Positions 14,424 to 25,082 of a DNA stretch of 28,586 nt are shown piece after piece. How positions within the stretch are numbered: position 1 is the first letter of the stretch; each line of letters opens with the position of its first letter. The stretch lies in NCBI GenBank assembly GCA_020637675.1, contig JACKKD010000005.1:1-28586 (forward strand), in the 5' to 3' direction. The notes beneath the pieces are model-generated. The model was not told where the DNA came from. It ran no database searches and saw only the letters and a list, made by a program, of their open reading frames with translations. The position numbers were made by a program, and so were the translations under genes. The DNA is from Paracoccaceae bacterium (lineage in GTDB: Bacteria; Pseudomonadota; Alphaproteobacteria; Rhodobacterales; Rhodobacteraceae).

Positions 14424-17292
14424 CGGCCGGCCCGCGCGGCGCGCCCGAGCCTGCCCTTTCGCCCTGCGCCAGATGCCCCGGGGGCGTGGGGACGGTGCCC
14501 GCGCCGGGCGTCAACCGCCCCCGCAGAAGCGCCATCGGGTGGCGCCTCAGCGTCAGCCGGAGCGCGGCGTAATCCTCCACCACCTCCTCGCCCTCGCTCA
14601 TCGCGGCGAAGGTGACAGCGGGTTCCACGATCCCCTCGCCGTCGAGGTCGCCGGCGAAGAGCGGCAGCGGTTTCGGTCCGGCCACGGCGCGGGCGGCCCA
14701 GAGCGCGTCGCGCCGCGAAAGTCCGAGCGCCGCGAAGGCATCCGCTTCGGCCAGCTTCACCAGCGTGGCCGGCGCCACCCCGGCCCGGCGCCACACATCA
14801 TCGACCGCGCGGTAGCCGTTGCCGCGCGCCGCCGCGATCCACTCGCCCTCCTCCCCGCCCACGCCGCGGATCTGGCGGAAGCCAAGACGGAGCGCGAGAG
14901 CCCCACCGGGGCGGTTTTCCATCCGGTTGTCCCAGAGGCTCGCGTTGACGCAGACCGGCAGCACCTCCACCCCATGCGCGCGGGCATCGCGCACGATCTG
15001 CGCGGGGGCGTAGAAGCCCATCGGCTGTGAATTGAGAAGCGCACAGGCGAAGATGCCGGGGTGGTGGCGCTTCAGCCAGGCCGAGGCGTAGACCAGAAGC
15101 GCGAAGCTTGCAGCGTGGCTTTCCGGAAAGCCGTAGCTGCCGAAACCCTCGATCTGGGAAAAGCAGCGCGCCGCGAAGTCGGCGTCATAGCTGTTCGCGG
15201 CCATGCCGGCCATGAACCTTTCGCGGAAATCGCTGACATTGCCATGCTTCTTGAAGGTCGCGAGCGAGCGACGCAGGCGGTCCGCCTCGTCGGGACTGAA
15301 CCCCGCGCCGATGATGGCGATCTGCATCGCCTGTTCCTGGAAGAGCGGCACACCCAGCGTCTTGCCGAGAACCGCACCCAGCGCGTCGGAAGGAAAGCTC
15401 ACCGCTTCGAGCCCGTTCCGCCGGCGGATGAAGGGGTGCACCATGTCGCCCTGGATCGGGCCCGGACGGATGATCGCCACCTGGATCACGAGGTCGTAGA
15501 AGCACTTGGGCTTCATCCTGGGCAGGAAGTTCATCTGCGCCCGGCTTTCCACCTGAAAGACGCCGATGGAATCGGCGGCCGAGAGCATGTCGTAGACGCG
15601 CCTGTCCTCGGGCGGCAGCGTGGCGAGCGTCAGCGGCGTCTTGTGGTGCTTCGCCACCAGGTCGAAGGCCTTGCGGATGCAGGTCAGCATCCCGAGCGCG
15701 AGCACGTCCACCTTGAGGATGCCCAAGGCGTCGATGTCGTCCTTGTCCCAGGGGATGACGGTGCGTCCCTCCATCGTCGCGTTCTCGACCGGCACCAACT
15801 CGTCGAGCCGCCCTTCCGTCATGATGAACCCGCCGACATGCTGGCTGAGATGCCGGGGAAAGCCCTGAATTTCGGCCATCAGGTCGAGCGCCTGTGCGAG
15901 CCGCCTGTCGGTGGGGTCGAGCCCGATCTCGCGCAGACGCTCGGGCGTGATCCCGCCGCCGCCCCAGCCCCAGATCTGACTCGACATGGCAGAAAGCGTG
16001 TCCTCCGAAAGCCCCATCGCTCGGCCCACCTCGCGCGCGGCGCGCTTGCCGCGGTAGTGGATCACCGTGGCGCAGAGCCCGGCACGATGGCGGCCGTATT
16101 TCTCGTAGATGTGCTGGATCACTTCCTCGCGCCGCTCGTGCTCGAAATCGACGTCGATGTCGGGTGGCTCGTCGCGCGCCTCGGACACGAAGCGCTCGAA
16201 GACCATCGTGCCGACCTCCGGACTGACCGAGGTGACGCCGAGGGCGTAGCAGACGACGGAGTTCGCGGCCGATCCCCGTCCCTGGCAGAGGATGCCCCGG
16301 TCGCGGGCGAAGGCCACGACATCGCGGACGGTAAGGAAATAGGGTTCATACTTGAGCCGCGCGATCAGCGCGAGCTCGTGCTCCGCCATCCCGCGCACCC
16401 GGTCCGGCACGCCCATCGGATAGCGCCACTTCAACCCCTCCCAGGTCAGCCGGGCAAGCCGGGCGGCTGGCGCCTCTCCCGCCGCCACCTCGGCGGGGTA
16501 CTCGTAGCGCAGCGCGTCGAGCGAGAAGATGAGCTGCCCGGCAATCTCGCCCGACCGGTGCACCGCCGCCTCGTGCCCGGCGAAGAGCCTGAGCATCCCG
16601 GCCTCGGTCCTCAGCCTCTGTTCCGCATGGGTCAGCGCCGCGCGGCCCAAGTCGTCCACCCGGACGCCGGTGCGGATCGCAGTCAGCACATCGGCGAGAC
16701 GGCGACGGGAGGCGGCATGCATCAGCGGCCGCCCCGAGGCGACGGTGGGGATGCCGGCGTCTCTGGCCAGCGCGGCGAGTCGCGCGAACCGTGCCGCATC
16801 GCCGCCGTCGTAGCGGGGTGCCATCAGCAGCGCGGTGTCTTCTCCGGGGCGGCAGGCCAACTGTCGCGCCCGAGTCATCCATCCGTGCGGCGCCGTTTCC
16901 TCTGGCGGGTGGAGAAGAAGGGTAACCCCCTCGCACCAGGCCAGAAGGTCGTCGAAGCCCAGATGGCACTCCCCCTTGGGCGCCCTGAGCCGCCCGGCCG
17001 AGATCAGCCGGCAGAGCCGACCCCACCCCGCCCGGTCGCGCGGCAGCGCGGTAGCCTCGAACCCGTCCGTCAGCCGGATCAGTGCCGCCGGGATGAGCCG
17101 GGGCGCCGCGCCGGTCTTGCGCCTTGTGTCGCGCGCCGCGACATGGGCGCGGACGATCCCGGCGACCGAGTTCAGATCGGCGATGGCCAGCGCCTCCTGC
17201 CCGAAGACGGCTACTTGCGCCATCAGTTCCTCGGGATGCGAGGCGCCGGTGAGGAAGGTGAAGTTCGAGGTGGCGGAGAGTTCGACGAACAT
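14416..17292 (-). CDS. dnaE2: Error-prone DNA polymerase DnaE2 (ImuC), C-terminally truncated
   Basis: C-family polymerase of the SOS mutasome, 958 residues. It has the DnaE2-type PHP start (SATSNFTFLTGASHPEEL), palm aspartates Asp378 and Asp380 in PPDIDVDFEHERR, a third Asp529 in LKVDVLALGML, and FGSYGFPESHAASFALLVYASAWLK is split across about 716-741. Full-length DnaE2 proteins run to roughly 1,050-1,100 residues and end in an OB-fold with motifs like VRQRPGSAKGVIF-TLEDE. Here homology stops after LTLRRHPMALLR (about 924) and a Pro/Gly-rich 34-residue tail follows, ending inside the convergent transglycosylase gene. The OB domain is absent in every frame. imuA and imuB, usually directly upstream, are also absent: gabT is there instead. 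The polymerase core is intact, so activity is possible but unproven. Confidence 0.9.
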   Translation of the reverse strand: MFVELSATSNFTFLTGASHPEELMAQVAVFGQEALAIADLNSVAGIVRAHVAARDTRRKTGAAPRLIPAALIRLTDGFEATALPRDRAGWGRLCRLISAGRLRAPKGECHLGFDDLLAWCEGVTLLLHPPEETAPHGWMTRARQLACRPGEDTALLMAPRYDGGDAARFARLAALARDAGIPTVASGRPLMHAASRRRLADVLTAIRTGVRVDDLGRAALTHAEQRLRTEAGMLRLFAGHEAAVHRSGEIAGQLIFSLDALRYEYPAEVAAGEAPAARLARLTWEGLKWRYPMGVPDRVRGMAEHELALIARLKYEPYFLTVRDVVAFARDRGILCQGRGSAANSVVCYALGVTSVSPEVGTMVFERFVSEARDEPPDIDVDFEHERREEVIQHIYEKYGRHRAGLCATVIHYRGKRAAREVGRAMGLSEDTLSAMSSQIWGWGGGGITPERLREIGLDPTDRRLAQALDLMAEIQGFPRHLSQHVGGFIMTEGRLDELVPVENATMEGRTVIPWDKDDIDALGILKVDVLALGMLTCIRKAFDLVAKHHKTPLTLATLPPEDRRVYDMLSAADSIGVFQVESRAQMNFLPRMKPKCFYDLVIQVAIIRPGPIQGDMVHPFIRRRNGLEAVSFPSDALGAVLGKTLGVPLFQEQAMQIAIIGAGFSPDEADRLRRSLATFKKHGNVSDFRERFMAGMAANSYDADFAARCFSQIEGFGSYGFPESHAASFALLVYASAWLKRHHPGIFACALLNSQPMGFYAPAQIVRDARAHGVEVLPVCVNASLWDNRMENRPGGALALRLGFRQIRGVGGEEGEWIAAARGNGYRAVDDVWRRAGVAPATLVKLAEADAFAALGLSRRDALWAARAVAGPKPLPLFAGDLDGEGIVEPAVTFAAMSEGEEVVEDYAALRLTLRRHPMALLRGRLTPGAGTVPTPPGHLAQGERAGSGAPRGPAVT

Positions 17293-17374
17293 GGGTGATT
17301 CCGAAAGGGAAGGCGATCATATTCACGTTTTGTTCCTGTGGCGAGTCGCTCTTCGCCCACCCCGCGCAAACGCA

Positions 17375-17400
17375 AACGGCCGCCCCGAAGGACGGCCGTT
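17375..17400 (-). terminator. Terminator of gabT with UUCG tetraloop
   Basis: On the minus strand AACGGCCGTCC-TTCG-GGGCGGCCGTT forms an 11-bp stem (one U-G pair) closed by a C(UUCG)G tetraloop, then TGCGTTT. It lies 17 bp after the aminotransferase stop codon. The U-tract is short, but the stem is strong. Confidence 0.75.
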
Positions 17401-17417
17401 CAGCCAATTCGTCGCCT

Positions 17418-18695
17418 TCACGCCGCGCGGGCGGCGCGGATCGAGTCCTCGAGCTTGCCGAGCGCCTCGGTGAACACCTCGTCCTGGATGGTGATCGGTG
17501 ACAGGAAGCGGATCACGTTGCCGTGGACGCCGCAGGTCAGCAGGATCAGCCCGCGCTTCAGCGCCTCGGTCCGCACCTTGCCCGCGAACTCGGCGGAGGG
17601 CTTGCCGGTCCTCGCGTCGTTGAACTCGACCGCGTTCATGAAGCCAGGCCCGCGGATGTCCACAATCTCGGGCACGTCCGGGCGCAGGCTTTCCAGATGC
17701 TGCTTCAGCCGCGAGCCGAGCTGGTTGGCGCGATCGCAGAGCTTTTCTTCCTCGATCACGTCGAGCACGGCATGGGCCGCCGCGATCCCCATGGGCGAAC
17801 CCCCGTAGGTGCCGCCGAGACCGCCCGGCGCCGGCGCGTCCATCACCGCGGCACGACCCACCACGGCCGCGAGCGGGAAGCCCCCGGCCAGCGCCTTGGC
17901 CATGGTCATCAGGTCAGGCTCGACGTCGTGATGCTCCATCGCGAACATCTTGCCGGTGCGGGCGAAGCCGGTCTGCACCTCGTCGGCGATGAGAAGGATG
18001 CCGTGCTCGTCACAGATCGCGCGGAGCGCCTTGAAGAACTCGCGAGGTGCCTCGTAGAAGCCGCCCTCGCCCTGCACCGGCTCGAGGATAATCGCCGCGA
18101 CGCGCTTGGGATCGACATCGGCCTTGAAGAGGTAGTTCAGCGTGTCGAGCGACTGTTGCACCGAAACGCCGTGCAGCGGCACCGGGAAGGGGACGTGGAA
18201 GACGTCGTTCGGCATGGCGCCAAAGCCGACCTTGTAAGGCACGACCTTGCCGGTCAGCGCCATGCCCATGAAGGTGCGGCCATGGAAGGCGCCGGAAAAG
18301 GCGACGACGGCCTGACGCCCCGTGGCGGCGCGGGCGATCTTGACGGCGTTCTCCACCGCCTCGGCGCCGGTGGTCACGAAGATCGCCTTCTTCTCGCCCT
18401 TGATCGGCGCGATTGCGGAAAGACGTTCGGCGAGCCGCACGTAGTTCTCGTACGGCACGACCTGGTGGCAGGTGTGGGTGAAATGATCGAGCTGGTCCTT
18501 GACCGCGGCGATCACCTTCGGGTGCCGATGCCCGGTGTTCACCACCGCGATGCCGGCGGCGAAGTCGATGTAGCGGTTGCCTTCCTTGTCCCAAAGCTCG
18601 GCATTCTCTGCCTTGTCGACATAGATCTGGGTCATCACGCCCACGCCGCGCGACATGGCGGCCTGACGGCGGGTTTCGATCTCGGCGTTCAGCAT
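17418..18695 (-). CDS. gabT: 4-aminobutyrate aminotransferase
   Basis: Class III PLP-dependent aminotransferase, 425 residues, moving the amino group from GABA to 2-oxoglutarate to give succinate semialdehyde and glutamate. PLP Lys267 is in MTMAKALAGGFPLAAVVG, and Asp238, which contacts the pyridine nitrogen, is in LLIADEVQTGFARTGKMFA. Other marks are FAAGIAVVNTGHRHPKV, TTGAEAVENAVKIARAATG, AFHGRTFMGMALTGK and ILEPVQGEGGF. GabT is the best fit; related omega-amino-acid transaminases cannot be excluded. No succinate-semialdehyde dehydrogenase gene (gabD) is adjacent. The ATG at 18695 has GGAGAG just upstream. The gene diverges from an XRE-cupin regulator, a common arrangement for control of GABA/putrescine catabolism. 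Confidence 0.92.
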   Translation of the reverse strand: MLNAEIETRRQAAMSRGVGVMTQIYVDKAENAELWDKEGNRYIDFAAGIAVVNTGHRHPKVIAAVKDQLDHFTHTCHQVVPYENYVRLAERLSAIAPIKGEKKAIFVTTGAEAVENAVKIARAATGRQAVVAFSGAFHGRTFMGMALTGKVVPYKVGFGAMPNDVFHVPFPVPLHGVSVQQSLDTLNYLFKADVDPKRVAAIILEPVQGEGGFYEAPREFFKALRAICDEHGILLIADEVQTGFARTGKMFAMEHHDVEPDLMTMAKALAGGFPLAAVVGRAAVMDAPAPGGLGGTYGGSPMGIAAAHAVLDVIEEEKLCDRANQLGSRLKQHLESLRPDVPEIVDIRGPGFMNAVEFNDARTGKPSAEFAGKVRTEALKRGLILLTCGVHGNVIRFLSPITIQDEVFTEALGKLEDSIRAARAA

Positions 18696-18750
18696 GGGTC
18701 TCTCCTCGGACGTTGTCCCGGCACCATTACTCCTTCCGCGGATGCCGATC

Positions 18751-18782
18751 AATATTGCGAGTTGCCGCACAATAAATTTATC
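18751..18782. promoter_or_regulatory. Probable operator between gabT and its divergent regulator
   Basis: The 125-bp divergent gap holds an unusually AT-rich patch with two palindromic elements: TGCG (18756-18759)-N6-CGCA (18766-18769) set inside TATTG...CAATA, and the perfect 10-bp palindrome ATAAATTTAT (18772-18781). The AT-rich part may also supply a -10 box. The XRE-cupin protein encoded to the right is the obvious candidate to bind here. Confidence 0.45.
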
Positions 18783-18820
18783 ACTATCCGGGGATGCAGA
18801 ACTGCAGGTGGAGGCAGGGC

Positions 18821-19390
18821 ATGGAGTTCGATACCGGCGCGCGGCTGAAGGATGAGCGCGAAAGGCGGCGGCTGTCGCAGCGCCAGCTTGCGGCGGTGAC
18901 AGGCGTGACCAGCGGCATGATCTCGATGATCGAGCAGAACCGCACGAGCCCCTCGGTCGCCACGCTGAAGAAGATCCTCGCCGGGCTCGATATCTCGCTC
19001 GGCGAGTTCTTCGCGGCCGGGACCGACACCGGCGCGAAATGGCATTTCCGCCGCGAAGAGTTCCGAGCGATCACGCCCAAGGCGAAGCTTGGCGAGGCCG
19101 GCGCGGGCGTGGTGTTTCGCCAGATCGGCCGTCCCGGCGCGAGTGCGATCCAGATGCTGCACGAGACCTATGCTGCCGGCGCCGACACCGGCCCCGAACT
19201 CTACAGCCATGACGCCGAGGAGGCAGGGGTGGTGATTGCGGGCCAGATCCTCGTGACCGTCGGCGAGGACACGCAACTCCTGAGCGCGGGCGACGGCTAC
19301 CTCTTCAACAGCCGCACCCCGCACCGCTTCCGCAATCCAGGGCCCGCACCCTGCGTCATCGTTTCGGCCTGCACTCCGCCGACCTTCTGA
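18821..19390 (+). CDS. XRE-family regulator with C-terminal cupin domain
   Basis: A 189-residue transcription factor. Residues ~8-62 form a helix-turn-helix of the XRE type (RLKDERERRRLSQRQLAAVT, GMISMIEQNRTSPSVATLKKIL). Residues ~105-185 form a cupin sensor domain (ELYSHDAEEAGVVIAGQILV, GDGYLFNSRTPHRFRNPG). This architecture matches PuuR-like regulators that respond to putrescine or other small amines and amino acids. Its divergent position beside gabT suggests control of gabT and itself; the ligand is not known. The ATG at 18821 has GGAGG six bases upstream and is preferred over ATG 18794, which would add nine residues before the HTH. The following ~170 bp to the next gene contain only short GC-rich inverted repeats. 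Confidence 0.92.
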   Translation: MEFDTGARLKDERERRRLSQRQLAAVTGVTSGMISMIEQNRTSPSVATLKKILAGLDISLGEFFAAGTDTGAKWHFRREEFRAITPKAKLGEAGAGVVFRQIGRPGASAIQMLHETYAAGADTGPELYSHDAEEAGVVIAGQILVTVGEDTQLLSAGDGYLFNSRTPHRFRNPGPAPCVIVSACTPPTF

Positions 19391-19562
19391 GCATTTCTGC
19401 AACAGCCATCGCCAATCCGCAGGGGACTGCGGGACTCGGCAAGAATGCGCGACCCCCGAGAGGGCGATTCGGCCGACCTCGGCCGAGTGGATTTCCGCTT
19501 ATGGAATCCGGGGGCGGAAACGACGATGGTGCCGCCAACCGGGAAGAACCACGAGCAATCTG

Positions 19563-19844
19563 ATGGATTACGAGCAGTATTTGTACGGGCCCGTCACCCG
19601 CGATGCGGCGCATCGGGAATCGCCGCGGCGCCGTCTCGGGAGGATTGGCAGCCTCGCCTTCGCCTCGGGCGTCGGGGCCGGCGCCGTCACGGCTCTTGCC
19701 GTCGCGTTGGGGCTTAACGGCGCGGGCGGGGACCGGCGCACCGCGTCGCCGCGCCCGGAAGTGTCCCGTGAGACGCCACACCAGCCCCCGCTGCCGATGA
19801 CGCTGGCGGTGTCGGAAGACGCGGTCCCGACACCGGGGCGCTAA
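19563..19844 (+). CDS. Small single-pass membrane protein, hypothetical
   Basis: A 93-residue open frame that I do not recognise. Residues 1-27 are charged with an Arg-rich cluster (RRRLGR); residues ~30-51 are a Gly/Ala/Leu-rich hydrophobic segment (ASGVGAGAVTALAVALGLNG) fit to span the membrane once; the rest is Pro-rich and probably disordered. The positive-inside rule would place the N-terminus in the cytoplasm. Codons are strongly GC-ended, which fits a real gene. The start is weak: the nearest purine-rich stretch, GGGAAGAA, is further upstream than usual. It converges on an interrupted membrane gene, with only 17 bp between their ends. Confidence 0.5.
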   Translation: MDYEQYLYGPVTRDAAHRESPRRRLGRIGSLAFASGVGAGAVTALAVALGLNGAGGDRRTASPRPEVSRETPHQPPLPMTLAVSEDAVPTPGR

Positions 19845-19861
19845 GAAGTCGGTCGCGCGGC

Positions 19862-20617
19862 TCAACCCTGGTGCGGCGCCCGCGTCATCGCGGCGCGCAT
19901 CGCCGCGAGCGCGCGCCCCTTCACCAGCCACGACACAGAGAACGCCACCACCGCCATCGTTCCGCACCAGAAGAGATAGTGACGCGCCGACAGCGTCGCC
20001 CTCGTTGCCGCGCCGGAGAGGAAGTAGGGGACCATCGCCGGCATCGCCGTCATCGCCGCGAGGATCGTCGTCCCGCTGAGCAGGAAGAGCATGGTCCGGG
20101 CTGACTAGACCAGCCGCCCTGCCGCATCCCGTTCGCCGCGCGGGAACTGGACGAGGGCGAAGAGGAAGAGGCTGAGGAAGAAGACGAAGGCTGCGCCGTA
20201 GTGCAGCGCCTCGGGATGCGCGCCCGCACCGAAGACCCAACAGGTGCGCGGCTCGCCGAGGCAGACCGGATAGCCCACGCGGTGGACCGGCAGAAATGCG
20301 ACAGCGATGGCGGCGGCCCCGCCGGTCCGCGAAAGCCACCGGTCCGGGAGCCACGCGCACGGCTTCCGTTCGTAGCCCCGATAGGCGAGCAGAAAGACCT
20401 CGATTGCCGAAAGCGCCCCGGTGAGCCCCCGCCCATCGCAGTGAAATGACAATCGCTGACCGAGGCTTCGAGCACATCCCCGGGCAGTGCGGCGTGTGTC
20501 GGCAGGGCAGCGGACAGACCAAGGCCGAGCCAGCCAAGCGCCTGACGGAGCGCGAGGTGCGACAGGACGAGCGGTTCGTGCGTCGGATTCGCAGCCGCAA
20601 GGGGGTGGGGGTGTCAT
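19862..20617 (-). pseudogene. Multi-pass membrane protein gene broken by frameshifts and an amber codon
   Basis: One gene appears split into pieces. ATG 20617 has GGAGG upstream, but the frame it opens becomes low-complexity Arg/Pro. Removing one C from the C5 runs right after the ATG (plus-strand G runs 20601-20605/20607-20611) gives MTPHPLAAANPTHEPLV and a good membrane helix (LGWLGLGLSAALPTHAAL). Adding one G at the run opposite 20426-20430 then joins it to TGALSAIEVFLLAYRG and two further helices (AAAIAVAFLPV, YGAAFVFFLSLFLFALV). A TAG at 20105-20107 stops this frame, but the same frame resumes as SARTMLFLLSGTTILAAM and FWCGTMAVVAFSVSWLVKG. The repaired product would be about 250 residues with six membrane spans. 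Function unknown. Homopolymer sequencing errors could explain the frameshifts but not the TAG. The last 76 codons could also be translated from ATG 20092. Confidence 0.7.
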
Positions 20618-20680
20618 GGCGCCTCCGGATCGGTTCCACGCCATGCTCGCAAATGGCCGGGTGCGTTGCCGAGCCTGGCG

Positions 20681-21403
20681 TCAGCGGTTCGGCCGGATTG
20701 CCTGCGGCGAGGAGAGCTCCGCCAGGATTGCATCGACCGCGGCAGCGGGATCGGGCGCGGCCCAGACCGGGCGGCCAACGACCACATGATCGGCGCCCGC
20801 CGCGACGGCTTCTGCGGGTGTCGCCACCCGTTTCTGGTCGTCGGGCGCCGCGCCAGCCGGCCGGACGCCGGGCGTGACGATCAGCCTCCCCGCCGCCTCG
20901 GGCAGGGCGCGGATAAGCGCGGCTTCCTGCGGGCTCGCGATCACCCCGTCGGCCCCGGCCTCGAAGGCCCGGCGGGCGCGTTCGACGACGATGTCGGGAA
21001 CGTCACCCGGGCGGATCAGCGCGGCGTCGAGGTCTGCGCGGTCGAGCGAGGTGAGGATCGTCACGGCGAGGATCTTCGTCGCGCTTCCGCTCGCCCCCGC
21101 CTTTGCCGCCTTCACCACATGCGGATCGCCGTGCACGGTGAGGAAATCGAGGTCGAAGCGTACAAGTCCCCGCACCGCAGCCTCGACCGTGGCGCCGATG
21201 TCGAAGAGTTTCATGTCGAGGAAGATGCGCTTGCCATGTTCTTGCTTGAGTTCATGTGCGAGCGCGAGTCCGCCACCGGTCAGCATCCCGAGGCCGATCT
21301 TGTAGAAGCTCACGCGATCACCGATCCGCCGGGCGAGGTCGAGGCCCGCCAGCGCATCGGCTACGTCGAGGGCTATGATCAGGCGGTCGTCGGAGGGCAG
21401 CAT
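20681..21403 (-). CDS. pyrF: Orotidine-5'-phosphate decarboxylase
   Basis: Last enzyme of UMP synthesis, removing CO2 from OMP; 240 residues, normal for the bacterial PyrF type. The substrate-binding start is DDRLIIALDVADA. The catalytic Asp-x-Lys-x-x-Asp array is FLDMKLFDIGATV, with Asp63, Lys65 and Asp68. Phosphate-binding segments include FLTVHGDPHVVKAA, GVIASPQEAAL and the C-terminal VTPGVRP, DQKRVATPAEAVAAGADHVVVGRPV. The ATG at 21403 is chosen because homology begins at LPSDDRLIIALDV; a longer frame to 21583 adds 60 residues of shadow sequence. The Shine-Dalgarno (AAGGGA) is weak and rather distant. The 297 bp upstream, before the next gene, hold only a short CCGGT/ACCGG inverted repeat and no convincing gene. 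Confidence 0.96.
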   Translation of the reverse strand: MLPSDDRLIIALDVADALAGLDLARRIGDRVSFYKIGLGMLTGGGLALAHELKQEHGKRIFLDMKLFDIGATVEAAVRGLVRFDLDFLTVHGDPHVVKAAKAGASGSATKILAVTILTSLDRADLDAALIRPGDVPDIVVERARRAFEAGADGVIASPQEAALIRALPEAAGRLIVTPGVRPAGAAPDDQKRVATPAEAVAAGADHVVVGRPVWAAPDPAAAVDAILAELSSPQAIRPNR

Positions 21404-21700
21404 GGGCAGGTCCCTTGCGGATGTCCGGCCGATGTGCGGAGTCGGCGCGACACTGTCAAGCGCGCTGTCGCAGGACGAGCCTTCCTGCTTGGCGAAAGGC
21501 ATGCTTCCGGTAGCGCGCGTCCGCGGCAGACCGGCGTGACGAAGTGTCGAGGTGCCGTCGAGGCGTCTCCGTCGAACCGCCATGTGCAGGCGCGCGTGGG
21601 CGCGGGCAGCGGAATGCGCTGGCCTGTCGCTCCATGTGCTGCACCGAATCTCGGCACGCGCCGGTCCATGAACCGGAGTGCAGCCTCGTGCCGGCCGGTC

Positions 21701-21934
21701 TCAGGCGGCGCGGGCTTTCTGCTGCGTGGACATGCCCGCGAAGGCAAGCTTGGCCGCGCCGAGCACCCGATCGCGCAGGGGCGCCGCGCCGACGGGCCGT
21801 CCCGGAACGGTGACCGCGATGAAGACCCGAAGGGGCCGGTCGTCCCGCAGGGCGGTCAAAGCCACCACCGCCGAGACCATCCCCGTGGCGCGGTCTCGCC
21901 GGGCCTTGTGGATGCGGGCGGAAAGGATGCGCAT
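21701..21934 (-). CDS. Small hypothetical protein, second gene of a pair
   Basis: A 77-residue open frame (starts MRILSARIHKARRDRATG) that I do not recognise. The first 18 residues are basic; the middle contains beta-like segments (MVSAVVALTAL, LRVFIAVTVPG); the C-terminus is Ala-rich (GAAKLAFAGMSTQQKARAA). No signal peptide or clear membrane span is visible. Its ATG follows the stop of the 60-residue gene after only three bases, so the two are almost certainly translated together. This tight spacing and the GC-ended codons are the main arguments that it is real. Basic character might point to nucleic-acid contact, but nothing specific supports it. Confidence 0.55.
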   Translation of the reverse strand: MRILSARIHKARRDRATGMVSAVVALTALRDDRPLRVFIAVTVPGRPVGAAPLRDRVLGAAKLAFAGMSTQQKARAA

Positions 21935-21937
21935 CGC

Positions 21938-22120
21938 TCAGCCCCGGCGAGGGCGAAACGGGCTTGGCATCACGCGGGCGGGAAGCGTCTCCGCCTCCCG
22001 CTGCGAGGCGAGATCGGCCAGTTGCGGCAGAGGCGTCCTGCCGCCGACCAGGAATGCGCGCTGCCAGCGTTCCGCGGCACGGGCGAGTGCGCCGGATATG
22101 GGGTGGTCGTTCAGTGCCAT
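21938..22120 (-). CDS. Small hypothetical protein, first gene of a pair
   Basis: A 60-residue frame (starts MALNDHPISGALARAAERWQ) with no family I recognise. A short amphipathic helix (residues ~9-24) is followed by VGGRTPLPQLADLASQREAE and a Pro/Arg-rich tail. The start is well supported by GGAGGA eight bases upstream. It heads a two-gene unit and diverges from clpB. Its promoter region contains TTAAGGTTAA and two GANTC sites (22159-22163, 22171-22175), plus a direct repeat CGCGATT at 22146 and 22156 spaced exactly ten bases. Confidence 0.6.
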   Translation of the reverse strand: MALNDHPISGALARAAERWQRAFLVGGRTPLPQLADLASQREAETLPARVMPSPFRPRRG

Positions 22121-22201
22121 GGCTGGGTCCTCCGTTAAGGTTAAGCGCGATTAGCCGCGATTCGCGTTTCGATTCCGTTGCCGTGACTTCCGTCCACCGT
22201 C

Positions 22202-22230
22202 CTTGAAAACCCCCGACCCGACGCCCAAGT
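22202..22230 (+). promoter_or_regulatory. Candidate heat-shock (RpoH) promoter of clpB
   Basis: CTTGAAA at 22202-22208 matches the sigma32 -35 consensus. CCCAAGT at 22224-22230, after a 15-bp spacer, is a partial match to the CCCCAT-type -10. The position, about 80 bp before clpB, suits a heat-shock chaperone gene. A CCCGG-AGAC-CCGGG hairpin (22234-22247) would fall at the start of the transcript. Confidence 0.5.
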
Positions 22231-22307
22231 CATCCCGGAGACCCGGGAGGCGTCGTGCTGCGGATGCGGGCGACCATGACCCCGGGGGCTGGAAAAGGAG
22301 ATAGCCG

Positions 22308-24923
<2,616 letters not shown>

Positions 24924-24931
24924 GCCATGAG

Positions 24932-24958
24932 GGGGCGGCGATGGCCGCCCCTTTGTCT
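24932..24958 (+). terminator. Rho-independent terminator of clpB
   Basis: Perfect 8-bp stem GGGGCGGC/GCCGCCCC with loop GATG, then TTTGTCTTT, starting 8 bp after the clpB stop. Confidence 0.9.
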
Positions 24959-25082
24959 TTGCATCGCTTCTTCGCGGTCCCGGACGAATCATTACAGGCC
25001 GTCCACGCAGACGTGAGGCAGCTTTACTTTCGCGACGCCCCCCATAGCGGTAGGCTCCTCCTGCAAACGCAGGGAGAGTCCG

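Noticed and set aside
15061..17298. 745-residue plus-strand open frame opposite dnaE2
   Set aside because: Antisense shadow of the polymerase; no family motif and no ribosome site.
21404..21700. Gene in the gap before pyrF (several short frames on both strands)
   Set aside because: No ribosome sites, Arg/Pro/Ser-rich translations and no coherent codon bias; only a CCGGT/ACCGG inverted repeat was seen.
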